Positions 24,763 through 32,751 of a DNA stretch of 64,000 nucleotides are shown here, in pieces; position 1 is the first letter of the stretch; each line of letters begins with the position of its first letter. This DNA is from Amorphoplanes digitatis (lineage in GTDB: Bacteria > Actinomycetota > Actinomycetes > Mycobacteriales > Micromonosporaceae): NCBI RefSeq assembly GCF_014205335.1, contig NZ_JACHNH010000001.1:5264501-5328500 (forward strand), written 5' to 3'. Both the position numbers and the translations under genes were made by a program. The notes under the pieces are model-generated. The model searched no databases. It had not been told where the DNA came from and saw nothing but the letters and a program-made list of their open reading frames with translations.

Positions 24763-26244
24763 CGCGGCCGGCGCGCCCGGTCGCACCAGCACCAGCACGG
24801 CGATCCCGCCGAGCACCGCGACCCCGGCGGCGACCAGGAAGCTCGCGTCGAGCCCCGCCGCCGCCGCGCCGTGCAGCGCCCGGTCGACGGTCTCGCGCAG
24901 CCCGTCCGGCAGCGCCGCCAGGATCCGGCCCGCCTGACCGGCCGCGAGCCCGTGCGCCGACCGCGCGGGATCCGGCGCGCCCGCGTCGCCGAGGTAGCCC
25001 TCGGCCCGGGAGGCGAAGACGGTGCCGAGCACCGCGATGCCGATCGCGAAGCCGAGCTGCCGGGCCGTGTTGACCACGCCCGCCGCCATCCCGCCGCGCT
25101 GGGCCGGCACCGCGCCCATCGCCGATTCGGCGAGCGTCGGCATGACCAGGCCGACACCGACACCGATGACCGCGTACCCGGGCAACAGCGCCGGCCAGCT
25201 CGACCCGGCGCCAAGCAACGCCGCGCACAGGGCGCCGCCGGCGCCGATCAGCAGCATGCCGCCGCCGATGAGCAGGCGCGGTGACCGGCCGTGCAGCCGG
25301 GCGCCGACGACGCCGGAGACCAGCACCGCGGCGATCGACATCGGCAGACCGGTCAGGCCCGCCTGTAGCGGGGACAGCCCGATGACCGACTGGAGCCAGA
25401 TCGAGGTGTAGGTGAAGGCCGCGAACGCGCCGAAGTTGACGAGCAGCGCGGCGAGCAGGAAGCCGACGAACGAGCGGTTGCGCAGCAGCGCCAGGTCCAG
25501 CATGGCGTGCGGGCTGCGCCGTTCGATCGCCACGAAGGCCACCGCCGCCAGCGCGGTGAGGATCAGCAGCCCCCAGGTCTGCACCGCGGCCCAGCCGGCG
25601 GTGTTGGCCCGGATGACCGCCAGGGTCAGCGCCCCGGCGGCGGCGGTGAACGCGAGCGTCCCGGCCAGATCGAATCGGCCGCGGCGCGGCGCGTGGTCGG
25701 CGGCGAGCACCAGCAGGGTCAGCGCGACCGCGGCGAGGCAGACCGGCAGGTTGACCAGGAAGATCCAGCGCCAGCTCAGCGCCTGCGTGAGCAGCCCGCC
25801 GAGGATCGGCCCGATCGCCGCGGCGGCGCCGGAGACGCCGCCCCAGACGCCGTACGCCACGCCCCGGTCGCGGCCCTGGTAGGCGCTGTTGAGCAGGGCG
25901 AACGTGGTGGTGAACATGGCCGCCGCGCCGACGCCCTGAAGCACTCGGGCCCCGATCAGCGCGATATCGTCGGTCGCCAGCCCGCAGGCGAGCGAGGCGA
26001 GCGCGAAGAGGCCGAGCCCGGCCAGGTAGAGCCGGCGGTGCCCGATGCGGTCGCCGAGCGCCCCGGCGCCCAGCAGCAGGACACCCAGCGACAGCGCGTA
26101 CCCGTCGACGACCCATTGCAGCGAGTCGAACGACGTGTCGAGATCGATCGCCATCTGGGGCAGCGCGACGTTCACGATGGTGACGTCGATGAGCAGCATG
26201 AAGGTACCGAGACTGATCGCGATCAGCGGCCACCATTTACGCAC
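24721..26244 (-). CDS. MFS exporter, DHA2 family (14 helices)
   Basis: A 507-residue drug/H+ antiporter-like protein with about 14 predicted helices. It begins WWPLIAISLGTFMLLIDVTIVNVALPQMA, a DHA2 hallmark, has the motif A-like loop GDRIGHRR and the motif C-like GVGVGLVMPTLAE region. The GTG start has AGGAG six bases upstream. It is convergent with, and overlaps, the double-length Lrp gene. Efflux of toxic organic compounds or antibiotics is the usual role; the substrate is not known. Confidence 0.88.
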   Translation of the reverse strand: MRKWWPLIAISLGTFMLLIDVTIVNVALPQMAIDLDTSFDSLQWVVDGYALSLGVLLLGAGALGDRIGHRRLYLAGLGLFALASLACGLATDDIALIGARVLQGVGAAAMFTTTFALLNSAYQGRDRGVAYGVWGGVSGAAAAIGPILGGLLTQALSWRWIFLVNLPVCLAAVALTLLVLAADHAPRRGRFDLAGTLAFTAAAGALTLAVIRANTAGWAAVQTWGLLILTALAAVAFVAIERRSPHAMLDLALLRNRSFVGFLLAALLVNFGAFAAFTYTSIWLQSVIGLSPLQAGLTGLPMSIAAVLVSGVVGARLHGRSPRLLIGGGMLLIGAGGALCAALLGAGSSWPALLPGYAVIGVGVGLVMPTLAESAMGAVPAQRGGMAAGVVNTARQLGFAIGIAVLGTVFASRAEGYLGDAGAPDPARSAHGLAAGQAGRILAALPDGLRETVDRALHGAAAAGLDASFLVAAGVAVLGGIAVLVLVRPGAPAASDDRPAEHAAVHQ

Positions 26245-26257
26245 AGCGTTCTCCTGA

Positions 26258-26282
26258 GATCGTGGGACCGCACGATCGTCCC
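26258..26282. promoter_or_regulatory. Nested inverted repeats upstream of the DHA2 exporter
   Basis: GATCGTG (26258-26264) pairs perfectly with CACGATC (26271-26277), and GGGAC (26264-26268) with GTCCC (26278-26282). The site lies 14 bases upstream of the exporter start and could be an operator for an unlinked or nearby repressor. Confidence 0.5.
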
Positions 26283-26374
26283 GCTCGGCCCCGACAACTC
26301 CCAGCGGCAGCTTAGATCACGTAGTAATCCGCCAAGGATCCCTCAGATGTGCGATGAACCCTCCATCTGGTGGT

Positions 26375-27667
26375 TCAGCGTTCCAGGATCGCGACGACGC
26401 CGAGGCCGCCGGCGGCGCAGATGGAGATCAGGCCGCGGCCGGAGCCCCTCTCGGCGAGCAGCCGGGCCAGGTTCGCCACGATCCGGCCGCCGGTCGCGGC
26501 GAACGGGTGGCCGGCCGCCAGCGACGAGCCGTTGACGTTGAGCCGGGCCCGGTCGATCGGGCCGAGCGGGGAGTCCAGGCCGAGGCGCTCCTTGGCGAAC
26601 TCCGGCGACTCCCAGGCGGCGAGGGTCGCCAGCACCTGGGAGGCGAACGCCTCGTGGATCTCGTAGAAGTCGAAGTCCTGGAGGGTGAGGCCGTTGCGGG
26701 CCAGCATCCGCGGCACCGCGTACGCGGGCGCCATCAGCAGGCCCTCGTCGCCGTGCACGAAGTCGACGGCCGCGGTCTCGCAGTCGGCGAGGTAGGCAAG
26801 CACCGGCAGCGAGCGCTCCTGCGCCCACTGCTCGGACGCGAGCAGCACGGTGGACGCGCCGTCGGTCAGCGGCGACGAGTTGCCCGCGGTCATGGTGGCG
26901 CGGCCGGCGTCCGGTCCGCGGGTGCCGAAGACCGGCTTGAGCCGCGCGAGCCGCTCCATGCTGGTGTCGGCCCGCAGGTTCTGGTCGCGGTTCACCCCCA
27001 GGTAGGGCGTGACCAGGTCGTCGAAGAAGCCCCGCTCGTACGCGGCCGCGAGGCGCTGGTGCGACGCGAGCGCCAGCTCGTCCTGCGCCTCGCGGTCGAT
27101 GTTCCACCGCACGGCCGTGACGGCGGCGTGCTCGCCCATCGACAGCCCGGTGCGCGGCTCGGCGTTGCGCGGGACCTCCGGCCGGAACGCCTGCTGCGGG
27201 CGCAGCCGGGCGGCGGCCCGGAGCCGGGCGCCGAGCGTACGGGCCCGGTTGAGCTCGAGCAGCGCCCGCCGCATGTCCTCGTTGAGCTGGAGCGGCGCGT
27301 CGGAGGTGGTGTCGACCCCGCCGGCGATGCCGGCGTCGATCTGACCCAGCGCGATCTTGTTGGCGACCAGGATGGCGGCCTCGAGCCCGGTGCCGCAGGC
27401 CTGCTGGATGTCGTACGCGGGCGTGCGCGGGTCCAGCCGCGAGCCGAGCACCACCTCGCGCGTGAGGTTGAAGTCGCGGGAGTGCTTGAGCACCGCGCCG
27501 GCGACCACCTCGCCGAGCCGCTGCCCGGCCAGCCCGTACCGGGCGACGAGTCCGTCCAGGGCGGCCGTGAGCATGTCCTGGTTGGAGGCCTGCGCGTACG
27601 GGCCGCCGGACCGGGCGAACGGGATGCGGTTTCCGCCCACGACGGCGACGCGGCGCACGGACTGCAC
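26375..27667 (-). CDS. Thiolase (acetyl-CoA C-acyltransferase, FadI/FadA type)
   Basis: Thiolytic enzyme of fatty-acid beta-oxidation, cleaving 3-ketoacyl-CoA. It is 430 residues with nucleophile C91 in QQACGTG, His in EIHEAFA and GHPFAATGG, and the second Cys C417 in CAAGGLG, all intact. I chose GTG 27665-27667 because GGAGG lies five bases before it; an in-frame ATG at 27683-27685 would add six residues but would put that GGAGG inside the gene. It is divergent from the FabG4-like gene across a perfect palindrome, and belongs to the beta-oxidation locus that ends at 32700. Confidence 0.92.
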   Translation of the reverse strand: MQSVRRVAVVGGNRIPFARSGGPYAQASNQDMLTAALDGLVARYGLAGQRLGEVVAGAVLKHSRDFNLTREVVLGSRLDPRTPAYDIQQACGTGLEAAILVANKIALGQIDAGIAGGVDTTSDAPLQLNEDMRRALLELNRARTLGARLRAAARLRPQQAFRPEVPRNAEPRTGLSMGEHAAVTAVRWNIDREAQDELALASHQRLAAAYERGFFDDLVTPYLGVNRDQNLRADTSMERLARLKPVFGTRGPDAGRATMTAGNSSPLTDGASTVLLASEQWAQERSLPVLAYLADCETAAVDFVHGDEGLLMAPAYAVPRMLARNGLTLQDFDFYEIHEAFASQVLATLAAWESPEFAKERLGLDSPLGPIDRARLNVNGSSLAAGHPFAATGGRIVANLARLLAERGSGRGLISICAAGGLGVVAILER

Positions 27668-27694
27668 GACTTCCTCCAGTTGCATTGCGGATGA

Positions 27695-27710
27695 CCTACC
27701 CACGGGTAGG
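27695..27710. promoter_or_regulatory. Palindromic operator CCTACCC-AC-GGGTAGG
   Basis: Seven-base arms are perfect. The site lies between the thiolase and FabG4-like starts, 27 bases from one and 8 from the other. It shares the core TACC-N4-GGTA with the site at 29867-29880, suggesting one repressor for the locus. Confidence 0.75.
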
Positions 27711-27718
27711 CTACGCCC

Positions 27719-29032
27719 GTGCGCGACAGGTATGCGAGCTTCGCGAACTCCGATCTCGGCCGGACCGTGGTGCGGCGGCTCGGGCTGCCCGACCCGCCCC
27801 GGCTGCGGCGCCACGAACCCGGCGACCCGCTGACGCAGGGGCCGGTGCTGCTCGGCGCGGCGCCCGGCGGCCGGCTCGCCGATCCGGTGCGCAAGCTGCT
27901 CGATGTCACCGAGTCCGCCGCCGAGGGCACCCGCTACGGCGCGCTGGTCTTCGACGCCACCGGGGTCACCGAGTCGGCCGGCCTGCGCGCCCTCTACGAC
28001 TTCTTCCACCCGCGGGCCCGCTCGCTGCTCGCCTCCGGCCGGGTCGTGGTGCTGGGCACCCCGCCCGAGGCCTGCGGATCGCCGCGGGAGGCGACCGCGC
28101 AGCGCGCCGTCGAGGGGCTGGTCCGCAGCATCGGCAAGGAGTTCGGCCACGGCGTCACCGCCCAGCAGGTCCTGGTGGCGCCGGGCGGCGAGGCGGCGAT
28201 CGAGTCGACGCTGCGCTTCCTGCTCAGCGGCCGCTCGGCGTACGTCTCGGGCCAGGTGATCCGGGTCGGCGCCGGCACGGTGACCGCGCCGGCCGACTGG
28301 GAGCGCCCGCTGGACGGCAGGACCGCCCTGGTCACCGGCGCGGCGCGGGGCATCGGGGCGGCCATCGCCCGGGTGCTCGCCCGCGACGGCGCCGAGGTGG
28401 TCGCCCTCGACGTGCCGGCCGCCGGCGACGCGCTGGCCGGCGTCGCCAACGACGTGCGCGGCCGGGCCCTGCAGCTCGACCTGACCGCGCCGGACGCCGC
28501 CGAGCGGCTGGCCGCCCATCTCGCCGGCGGCGTCGACGTGCTCGTGCACAACGCGGGCATCACCCGCGACCGGACGCTCGCCCGGATGGACGCCGCGCGG
28601 TGGGACTCGGTGCTCGACGTCAACCTGTCCAGCCAGGAGCGGATCAACGAGGTGCTGCTGGAGCGCGACCTGATCGGCGAGGGCGGCCGGATCATCGGGG
28701 TGTCCTCGATCGCCGGCATCGCCGGCAACCGGGGGCAGACCAACTACGCCACTTCCAAGGCCGGCGTGATCGGCCTGGTGGAGTCGACCGCCCCGGTGCT
28801 GGCCGGCCGCGGCATCACCGTCAACGCGGTCGCGCCGGGGTTCATCGAGACCGCGATGACCGCCAAGGTCCCGGTCCTGCTGCGCGAGGCCGGCCGCCGG
28901 ATGAACAGCATGGCGCAGGGCGGCCTGCCGGTCGACGTGGCGGAGACGATCGCCTGGTTCGCCTCGCCCGGCTCCGGCACGGTCACCGGCAACGTGGTCC
29001 GGGTCTGCGGCCAGAGCCTGCTGGGCGCGTGA
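27719..29032 (+). CDS. FabG4-like 3-oxoacyl reductase (HMwFabG type)
   Basis: A 437-residue short-chain reductase of the high-molecular-weight FabG group (like mycobacterial FabG4). An N-terminal flavodoxin-like domain that has lost its cofactor site occupies residues about 1-190. The SDR domain follows, with NAD-binding TGAARGIG (206-213), NAG (278-280) and the catalytic Ser329/330, Tyr343 and Lys347. It interconverts 3-ketoacyl- and 3-hydroxyacyl-CoA (or ACP). The GTG start lies only 8 bases after the palindrome, with GGTAGG as the only ribosome-binding candidate, so the transcript may be near-leaderless. The MaoC gene follows by four bases. Confidence 0.92.
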   Translation: MRDRYASFANSDLGRTVVRRLGLPDPPRLRRHEPGDPLTQGPVLLGAAPGGRLADPVRKLLDVTESAAEGTRYGALVFDATGVTESAGLRALYDFFHPRARSLLASGRVVVLGTPPEACGSPREATAQRAVEGLVRSIGKEFGHGVTAQQVLVAPGGEAAIESTLRFLLSGRSAYVSGQVIRVGAGTVTAPADWERPLDGRTALVTGAARGIGAAIARVLARDGAEVVALDVPAAGDALAGVANDVRGRALQLDLTAPDAAERLAAHLAGGVDVLVHNAGITRDRTLARMDAARWDSVLDVNLSSQERINEVLLERDLIGEGGRIIGVSSIAGIAGNRGQTNYATSKAGVIGLVESTAPVLAGRGITVNAVAPGFIETAMTAKVPVLLREAGRRMNSMAQGGLPVDVAETIAWFASPGSGTVTGNVVRVCGQSLLGA

Positions 29033-29036
29033 GGTC

Positions 29037-29858
29037 GTGGCGGCCCTGACCACCGCCCGGGCCGCCCTCGGACTGCTGCCGCGGCGGCGCCCCGCGACGC
29101 TGCCCGCGCGGGAGCCGGCCGTCCTGGCGGTGACGGTGGACCGCGAGCACCTCGCCCGGTACGACCGGGTGTGCGGCTTCCGGCTCGCCGACACGCTGCC
29201 GGCCACCTACCCGCACGTGCTCGCCTTCCCGCTCGCGCTGCGCCTGATGTCGGCGCCGGACTTCCCGTTCCCGGTGGTCGGGCTGGTGCACGTCGCCAAC
29301 CGCATCACCGTGCGCCGGCCGATCGACGCCGGCGCGCCCCTCGAGATCTCGGTGCGCGCGGCGGACCTGCGGCCGCACCATCGCGGGCGGCAGTTCGACA
29401 TCGTCACCACCGCCGTTGTCGACGGCGAGGAGGCCTGGCGCGGCGTCTCCACGTACCTGCGCAGGGAGGGCACGGCCGAGCGCCGCGAGCAGGGTGAGCG
29501 GCCGGCCGGGCCGGCGCCGTCGGCGCGCTGGACGGTACCGGCGCGGGTGGGCGGCGACTACGCGGCCGCCTCCGGCGACCACAACCCGATACACACCTCG
29601 CGGCTGGGCGCGCGGCTGTTCGGCTTCCCGCGCCCGATCGCGCACGGCATGTGGAGCAAGGCGCGCTGCCTCGCGGCGCTCGAGGGCCGGCTACCGGCGG
29701 CGTACACCGTGGACGTGGCCTTCAAGGCGCCGATCCTGCTGCCGGCGACCGTGGCCTTCGCCGTGATGCCGGACGGCGAGGGCCGGCGGTTCGACCTGCG
29801 CTCCGCCGGCACTGACCGGATCCACTTGACCGGCCATCTTGCGGGGCAACCTACGTGA
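29037..29858 (+). CDS. MaoC-family double-hotdog (3R)-hydroxyacyl dehydratase
   Basis: A 273-residue enoyl/hydroxyacyl hydratase of the HtdX-like type. The first hotdog half is degenerate; the second carries the hydratase-2 motif SGDHNPIHTSRLGARLFGF with D181, N183 and H186. It dehydrates or hydrates acyl-CoA thioesters, consistent with the FabG4-like reductase before it. The GTG start has GAGG three bases upstream and lies four bases after the FabG4 stop, so both are cotranscribed. This FabG4-HtdX pairing is known from mycobacteria and relatives. Confidence 0.88.
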   Translation: MAALTTARAALGLLPRRRPATLPAREPAVLAVTVDREHLARYDRVCGFRLADTLPATYPHVLAFPLALRLMSAPDFPFPVVGLVHVANRITVRRPIDAGAPLEISVRAADLRPHHRGRQFDIVTTAVVDGEEAWRGVSTYLRREGTAERREQGERPAGPAPSARWTVPARVGGDYAAASGDHNPIHTSRLGARLFGFPRPIAHGMWSKARCLAALEGRLPAAYTVDVAFKAPILLPATVAFAVMPDGEGRRFDLRSAGTDRIHLTGHLAGQPT

Positions 29859-29866
29859 CCGTAGCG

Positions 29867-29880
29867 TTACCGGCGGGTAA
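29867..29880. promoter_or_regulatory. Palindromic operator TTACC-GGCG-GGTAA
   Basis: Perfect five-base arms, spacer of four. It lies 34 bases upstream of the acyl-CoA dehydrogenase ATG and shares TACC-N2-CG-GGTA with the site at 27695-27710. Confidence 0.75.
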
Positions 29881-29914
29881 TAACTCTACGAACTGCCGGG
29901 AGGCGAGGTCCGCC

Positions 29915-31126
29915 ATGGAGTTCTGGCTCGACCTGAACGAGGAGCAGCGCGACCTGCGCGAGTGGGTGCACGGCTTCGCCGAGGGAGTCATCCGCCCGGC
30001 CGGCGCGGAGTGGGACGAGCGCGAGGAGACGCCCTGGCCGGTGATCCAGGAAGCGGCGAAGATCGGCCTGTACGGGTTCGAGTTCCTGGCCAACACCTGG
30101 TCCGATCCGACCGGCCTCTCGCTGCCGCTGGCCAACGAGGAGCTGTTCTGGGGCGACGGCGGCATCGCCATGGCGATCTCCGGCACCGCGCTCGCGGTCG
30201 CCGCGATCTACGGTTCCGGCACGCCGGACCAGCTCGTCGAGTGGGTGCCGCAGTGCTTCGGCGACGCCGCCGATCCCAAGCTCGGCGCGTTCTGCAGCAC
30301 CGAGCCGGAGGCCGGCTCGGACGTCGGCGCGATACGCACCCGGGCCGTCTACGACGAGGCCAAGGACGAATGGGTCCTCGACGGACAGAAGGCGTTCGCC
30401 ACCAACGGCGGCATCGCCAACGTCCACGTGGTCACCGCCTCGATCGACCCGGGACTCGGCTCGCGCGGGCAGGCCGCCTTCGTCGTCCCGCCCGGCACGC
30501 CGGGCCTGGCCGCGACCCGCAAGCTCAAGAAGCTCGGCCTGCGTGCCTCGCACACCGCCGACGTCTTCCTCGACGGCGTACGCGTGCCCGGCAGCTGCCT
30601 GCTCGGCGGCAAGGAGGCGCTCGACGAGCGGCTGGCCCGGGCCCGCACCGGGCAGCGGGCGAGCAAGCAGGCCGCCATGCGCACCTTCGAGCTGTCCCGC
30701 CCGGCGGTCGGCGCACAGGCGATCGGCATCGCCCGGGCCGCCTACGAGTACGCGCTCGAGTACGCCAGGACCCGGGTGCAGTTCGGCCGGCCGATCATCG
30801 AGAACCAGGCGGTCGCGTTCGCCCTCGCCGACATGCGCACGGAGATCGACGCCGCCCGGCTGCTGGTCTGGCGGGCCGCCTGGATGGGCCGCAACGACCG
30901 CCCGTTCACCGCGGGCGAGGGCTCGATGTCGAAGCTCAAGGCCGGCGAGGTGGCCGTCGCGACCACCGAGAAGGCGGTGCAGATCCTCGGCGGCGCGGGC
31001 TACCTGCGCGAACACCCGGTCGAGCGGATGTACCGCGACGCCAAGATCTACACCATCTTCGAGGGCACGTCGGAGATCCAGCGGCTGGTCATCTCCCGGG
31101 CGATCTCCGGCATGGCGATCCGCTGA
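29915..31126 (+). CDS. Acyl-CoA dehydrogenase
   Basis: A 403-residue flavin-dependent dehydrogenase for the first step of acyl-CoA oxidation. It has the FAD-binding AFCSTEPEAGSD and WVLDGQKAFATNGG regions, KLGLRASHTADVFLDGVRVP, and the C-terminal ILGGAGYLREHPVERMYRDAKIYTIFEGTSEIQRLV region (in part), where the late Glu of FEGT is the likely base. ATG 29915 is chosen because GGGAGGCGAGG precedes it; a GTG 60 bases earlier would place the operator inside the gene. The palindrome just upstream gives it a separate, probably coregulated promoter. Confidence 0.93.
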   Translation: MEFWLDLNEEQRDLREWVHGFAEGVIRPAGAEWDEREETPWPVIQEAAKIGLYGFEFLANTWSDPTGLSLPLANEELFWGDGGIAMAISGTALAVAAIYGSGTPDQLVEWVPQCFGDAADPKLGAFCSTEPEAGSDVGAIRTRAVYDEAKDEWVLDGQKAFATNGGIANVHVVTASIDPGLGSRGQAAFVVPPGTPGLAATRKLKKLGLRASHTADVFLDGVRVPGSCLLGGKEALDERLARARTGQRASKQAAMRTFELSRPAVGAQAIGIARAAYEYALEYARTRVQFGRPIIENQAVAFALADMRTEIDAARLLVWRAAWMGRNDRPFTAGEGSMSKLKAGEVAVATTEKAVQILGGAGYLREHPVERMYRDAKIYTIFEGTSEIQRLVISRAISGMAIR

Positions 31127-31146
31127 CCCGTCAGGTGGGGTACACA

Positions 31147-32700
31147 GTGGCCGTCCCGTTCCTCCTCACGACGCTGGCCAGACGCGGGCTGCTCCGGCCC
31201 GCGCCGCCGGCCGACGTCGTGCGGCAGCTCTCCGTGCTGCGCCGGTGGGGCTTCGGCCTCGCCGGCGAGCTCCGGCAGGCCGCCGCCCGCGACCCGGGGC
31301 GGCTCGCCGTCGTCGACGAACGCGACGCCCTGACCTACCGCGAGCTGCTGGACCGGGCCGAGCGCCTGGCCCGCGCCCTGCGCGACACGGCCGGCGTCCG
31401 GCCCGGCGACCGGGTCGGACTGCTCTGCCGCAACTCCGTCGGCATGATCGAGACCCTGGTCGCGGTCACCTCGCTCGGCGCCGACCCGGTGCTGATCAAC
31501 ACCGGCCTCTCCGGGCACCAGCTCGTCGCCGTCGCCCGCGACCAGGAGCTCCGGACGCTGATCCACGACGACGGGTTCGCGCCGCCCGACGGCGTCGACG
31601 GCATCGGCGAGGCCTCCCGCGCGGCGCTGATCGACAAGGCCCCGCCCGGCCCGCTCGGCCCGCCCGAGCGCGAGGGGCGGACGATCGTGCTGACCTCCGG
31701 CACCACCGGCGTGCCCAAGGGCGCCCTGCGGCGTACCCCCGGCGGGTTCGGTCCGCTGTGCTCGATGATCGACCGGATCCCGCTGCGCGCCGGCGAGCGG
31801 GTGCTGATCGCCGCGCCGCTGTTCCACACCTGGGGCTACGCCGGGCTGCAGATCGCGCTGGCGCTGCGCGCCACCGTCGTGCTGCGCCGCAAGTTCGATC
31901 CCGACGACGCGCTGGCCGCGATGGTGCGTCACGAGTGCACCGCCCTTGTCGCCGTCCCGGTCATGCTCCAGCAGCTCATGGAGGTGGCGCCGGCCGGAAC
32001 CCGGCCGCCGCTGCGGGTGGTCGCGGTCAGCGGTTCCGCCCTGCCCGGCGGCCTGGCCACCCGCTTCATGGACCGGTACGGCGACGTCCTCTACAACCTG
32101 TACGGCTCCACCGAGGTGTCCTGGGCGTCGATCGCCACCCCGGCCGACCTGCGGGCCGCGCCGAACACGGCGGGCCGGCCACCGCACGGCACCCGGGTCG
32201 CGGTGCTCGACGCGGCCGGCGCCCCGGTGCCGGCCGGCGCGTCCGGGCGGCTGTTCGTCGGCAACGAGATGCTCTTCGAGGGCTACACCAACGGCCGGTC
32301 CCGGGAGGTCCGCGACGGCCTGCTGGCCACCGGCGACCTCGGCCACCTGGACGCGGCCGGGCGGGTCTTCGTCGACGGCCGCGAGGACGACATGATCGTC
32401 TCCGGCGGGGAGAACGTGTTCCCGTCCGAGGTCGAGAACCTGCTCGCCGACCTGCCCCAGGTCCGCGAGGTGGCCGTGATCGGGGTCGACGACGCCGAGT
32501 ACGGCAGCCGGCTGGCGGCGTATCTGGTGCTTCACCCCGGCGGGGCGCTCACCCCGGACGAGGTCCGCGATCACGTGCGTGGTCACCGGGCTCGTTTCTG
32601 CGTACCCCGGGATGTGGTGTTTCTGCCGCGGCTGCCGCGGAACGCGACCGGGAAGGTGCTGACCCGCGACCTGCCCCGGCCGCCGGCTCCCCCGTCCTGA
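31147..32700 (+). CDS. Long-chain acyl-CoA ligase-like enzyme (ANL superfamily)
   Basis: A 517-residue adenylate-forming ligase. It has LTSGTTGVPKGALRRTP as the P-loop, PLFHTWGYAG, NLYGSTEVSWAS and the hinge GDLGHLDAAGRVFVDGREDDMIVSGGENVFPSEVE (in part), with the terminal Lys in NATGKVLTRDL. It feeds the beta-oxidation locus by activating fatty acids. The start GTG 31147 has AGGTGGGG five to six bases upstream, 20 bases after the dehydrogenase stop; GTG 31135 is less likely. The N-terminal hydrophobic segment (VPFLLTTLARRGLL) may associate with the membrane. Confidence 0.9.
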   Translation: MAVPFLLTTLARRGLLRPAPPADVVRQLSVLRRWGFGLAGELRQAAARDPGRLAVVDERDALTYRELLDRAERLARALRDTAGVRPGDRVGLLCRNSVGMIETLVAVTSLGADPVLINTGLSGHQLVAVARDQELRTLIHDDGFAPPDGVDGIGEASRAALIDKAPPGPLGPPEREGRTIVLTSGTTGVPKGALRRTPGGFGPLCSMIDRIPLRAGERVLIAAPLFHTWGYAGLQIALALRATVVLRRKFDPDDALAAMVRHECTALVAVPVMLQQLMEVAPAGTRPPLRVVAVSGSALPGGLATRFMDRYGDVLYNLYGSTEVSWASIATPADLRAAPNTAGRPPHGTRVAVLDAAGAPVPAGASGRLFVGNEMLFEGYTNGRSREVRDGLLATGDLGHLDAAGRVFVDGREDDMIVSGGENVFPSEVENLLADLPQVREVAVIGVDDAEYGSRLAAYLVLHPGGALTPDEVRDHVRGHRARFCVPRDVVFLPRLPRNATGKVLTRDLPRPPAPPS

Positions 32701-32751
32701 CGGCGGCACGACGGGGTAGCGCATGATCCACTTGTAGTGCAGGGTGTCGCT

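Noticed and set aside
27668..27685. ATG start of the thiolase at 27683-27685
   Set aside because: The only good ribosome-binding site (GGAGG) lies inside this extension and is correctly spaced for GTG 27665-27667.
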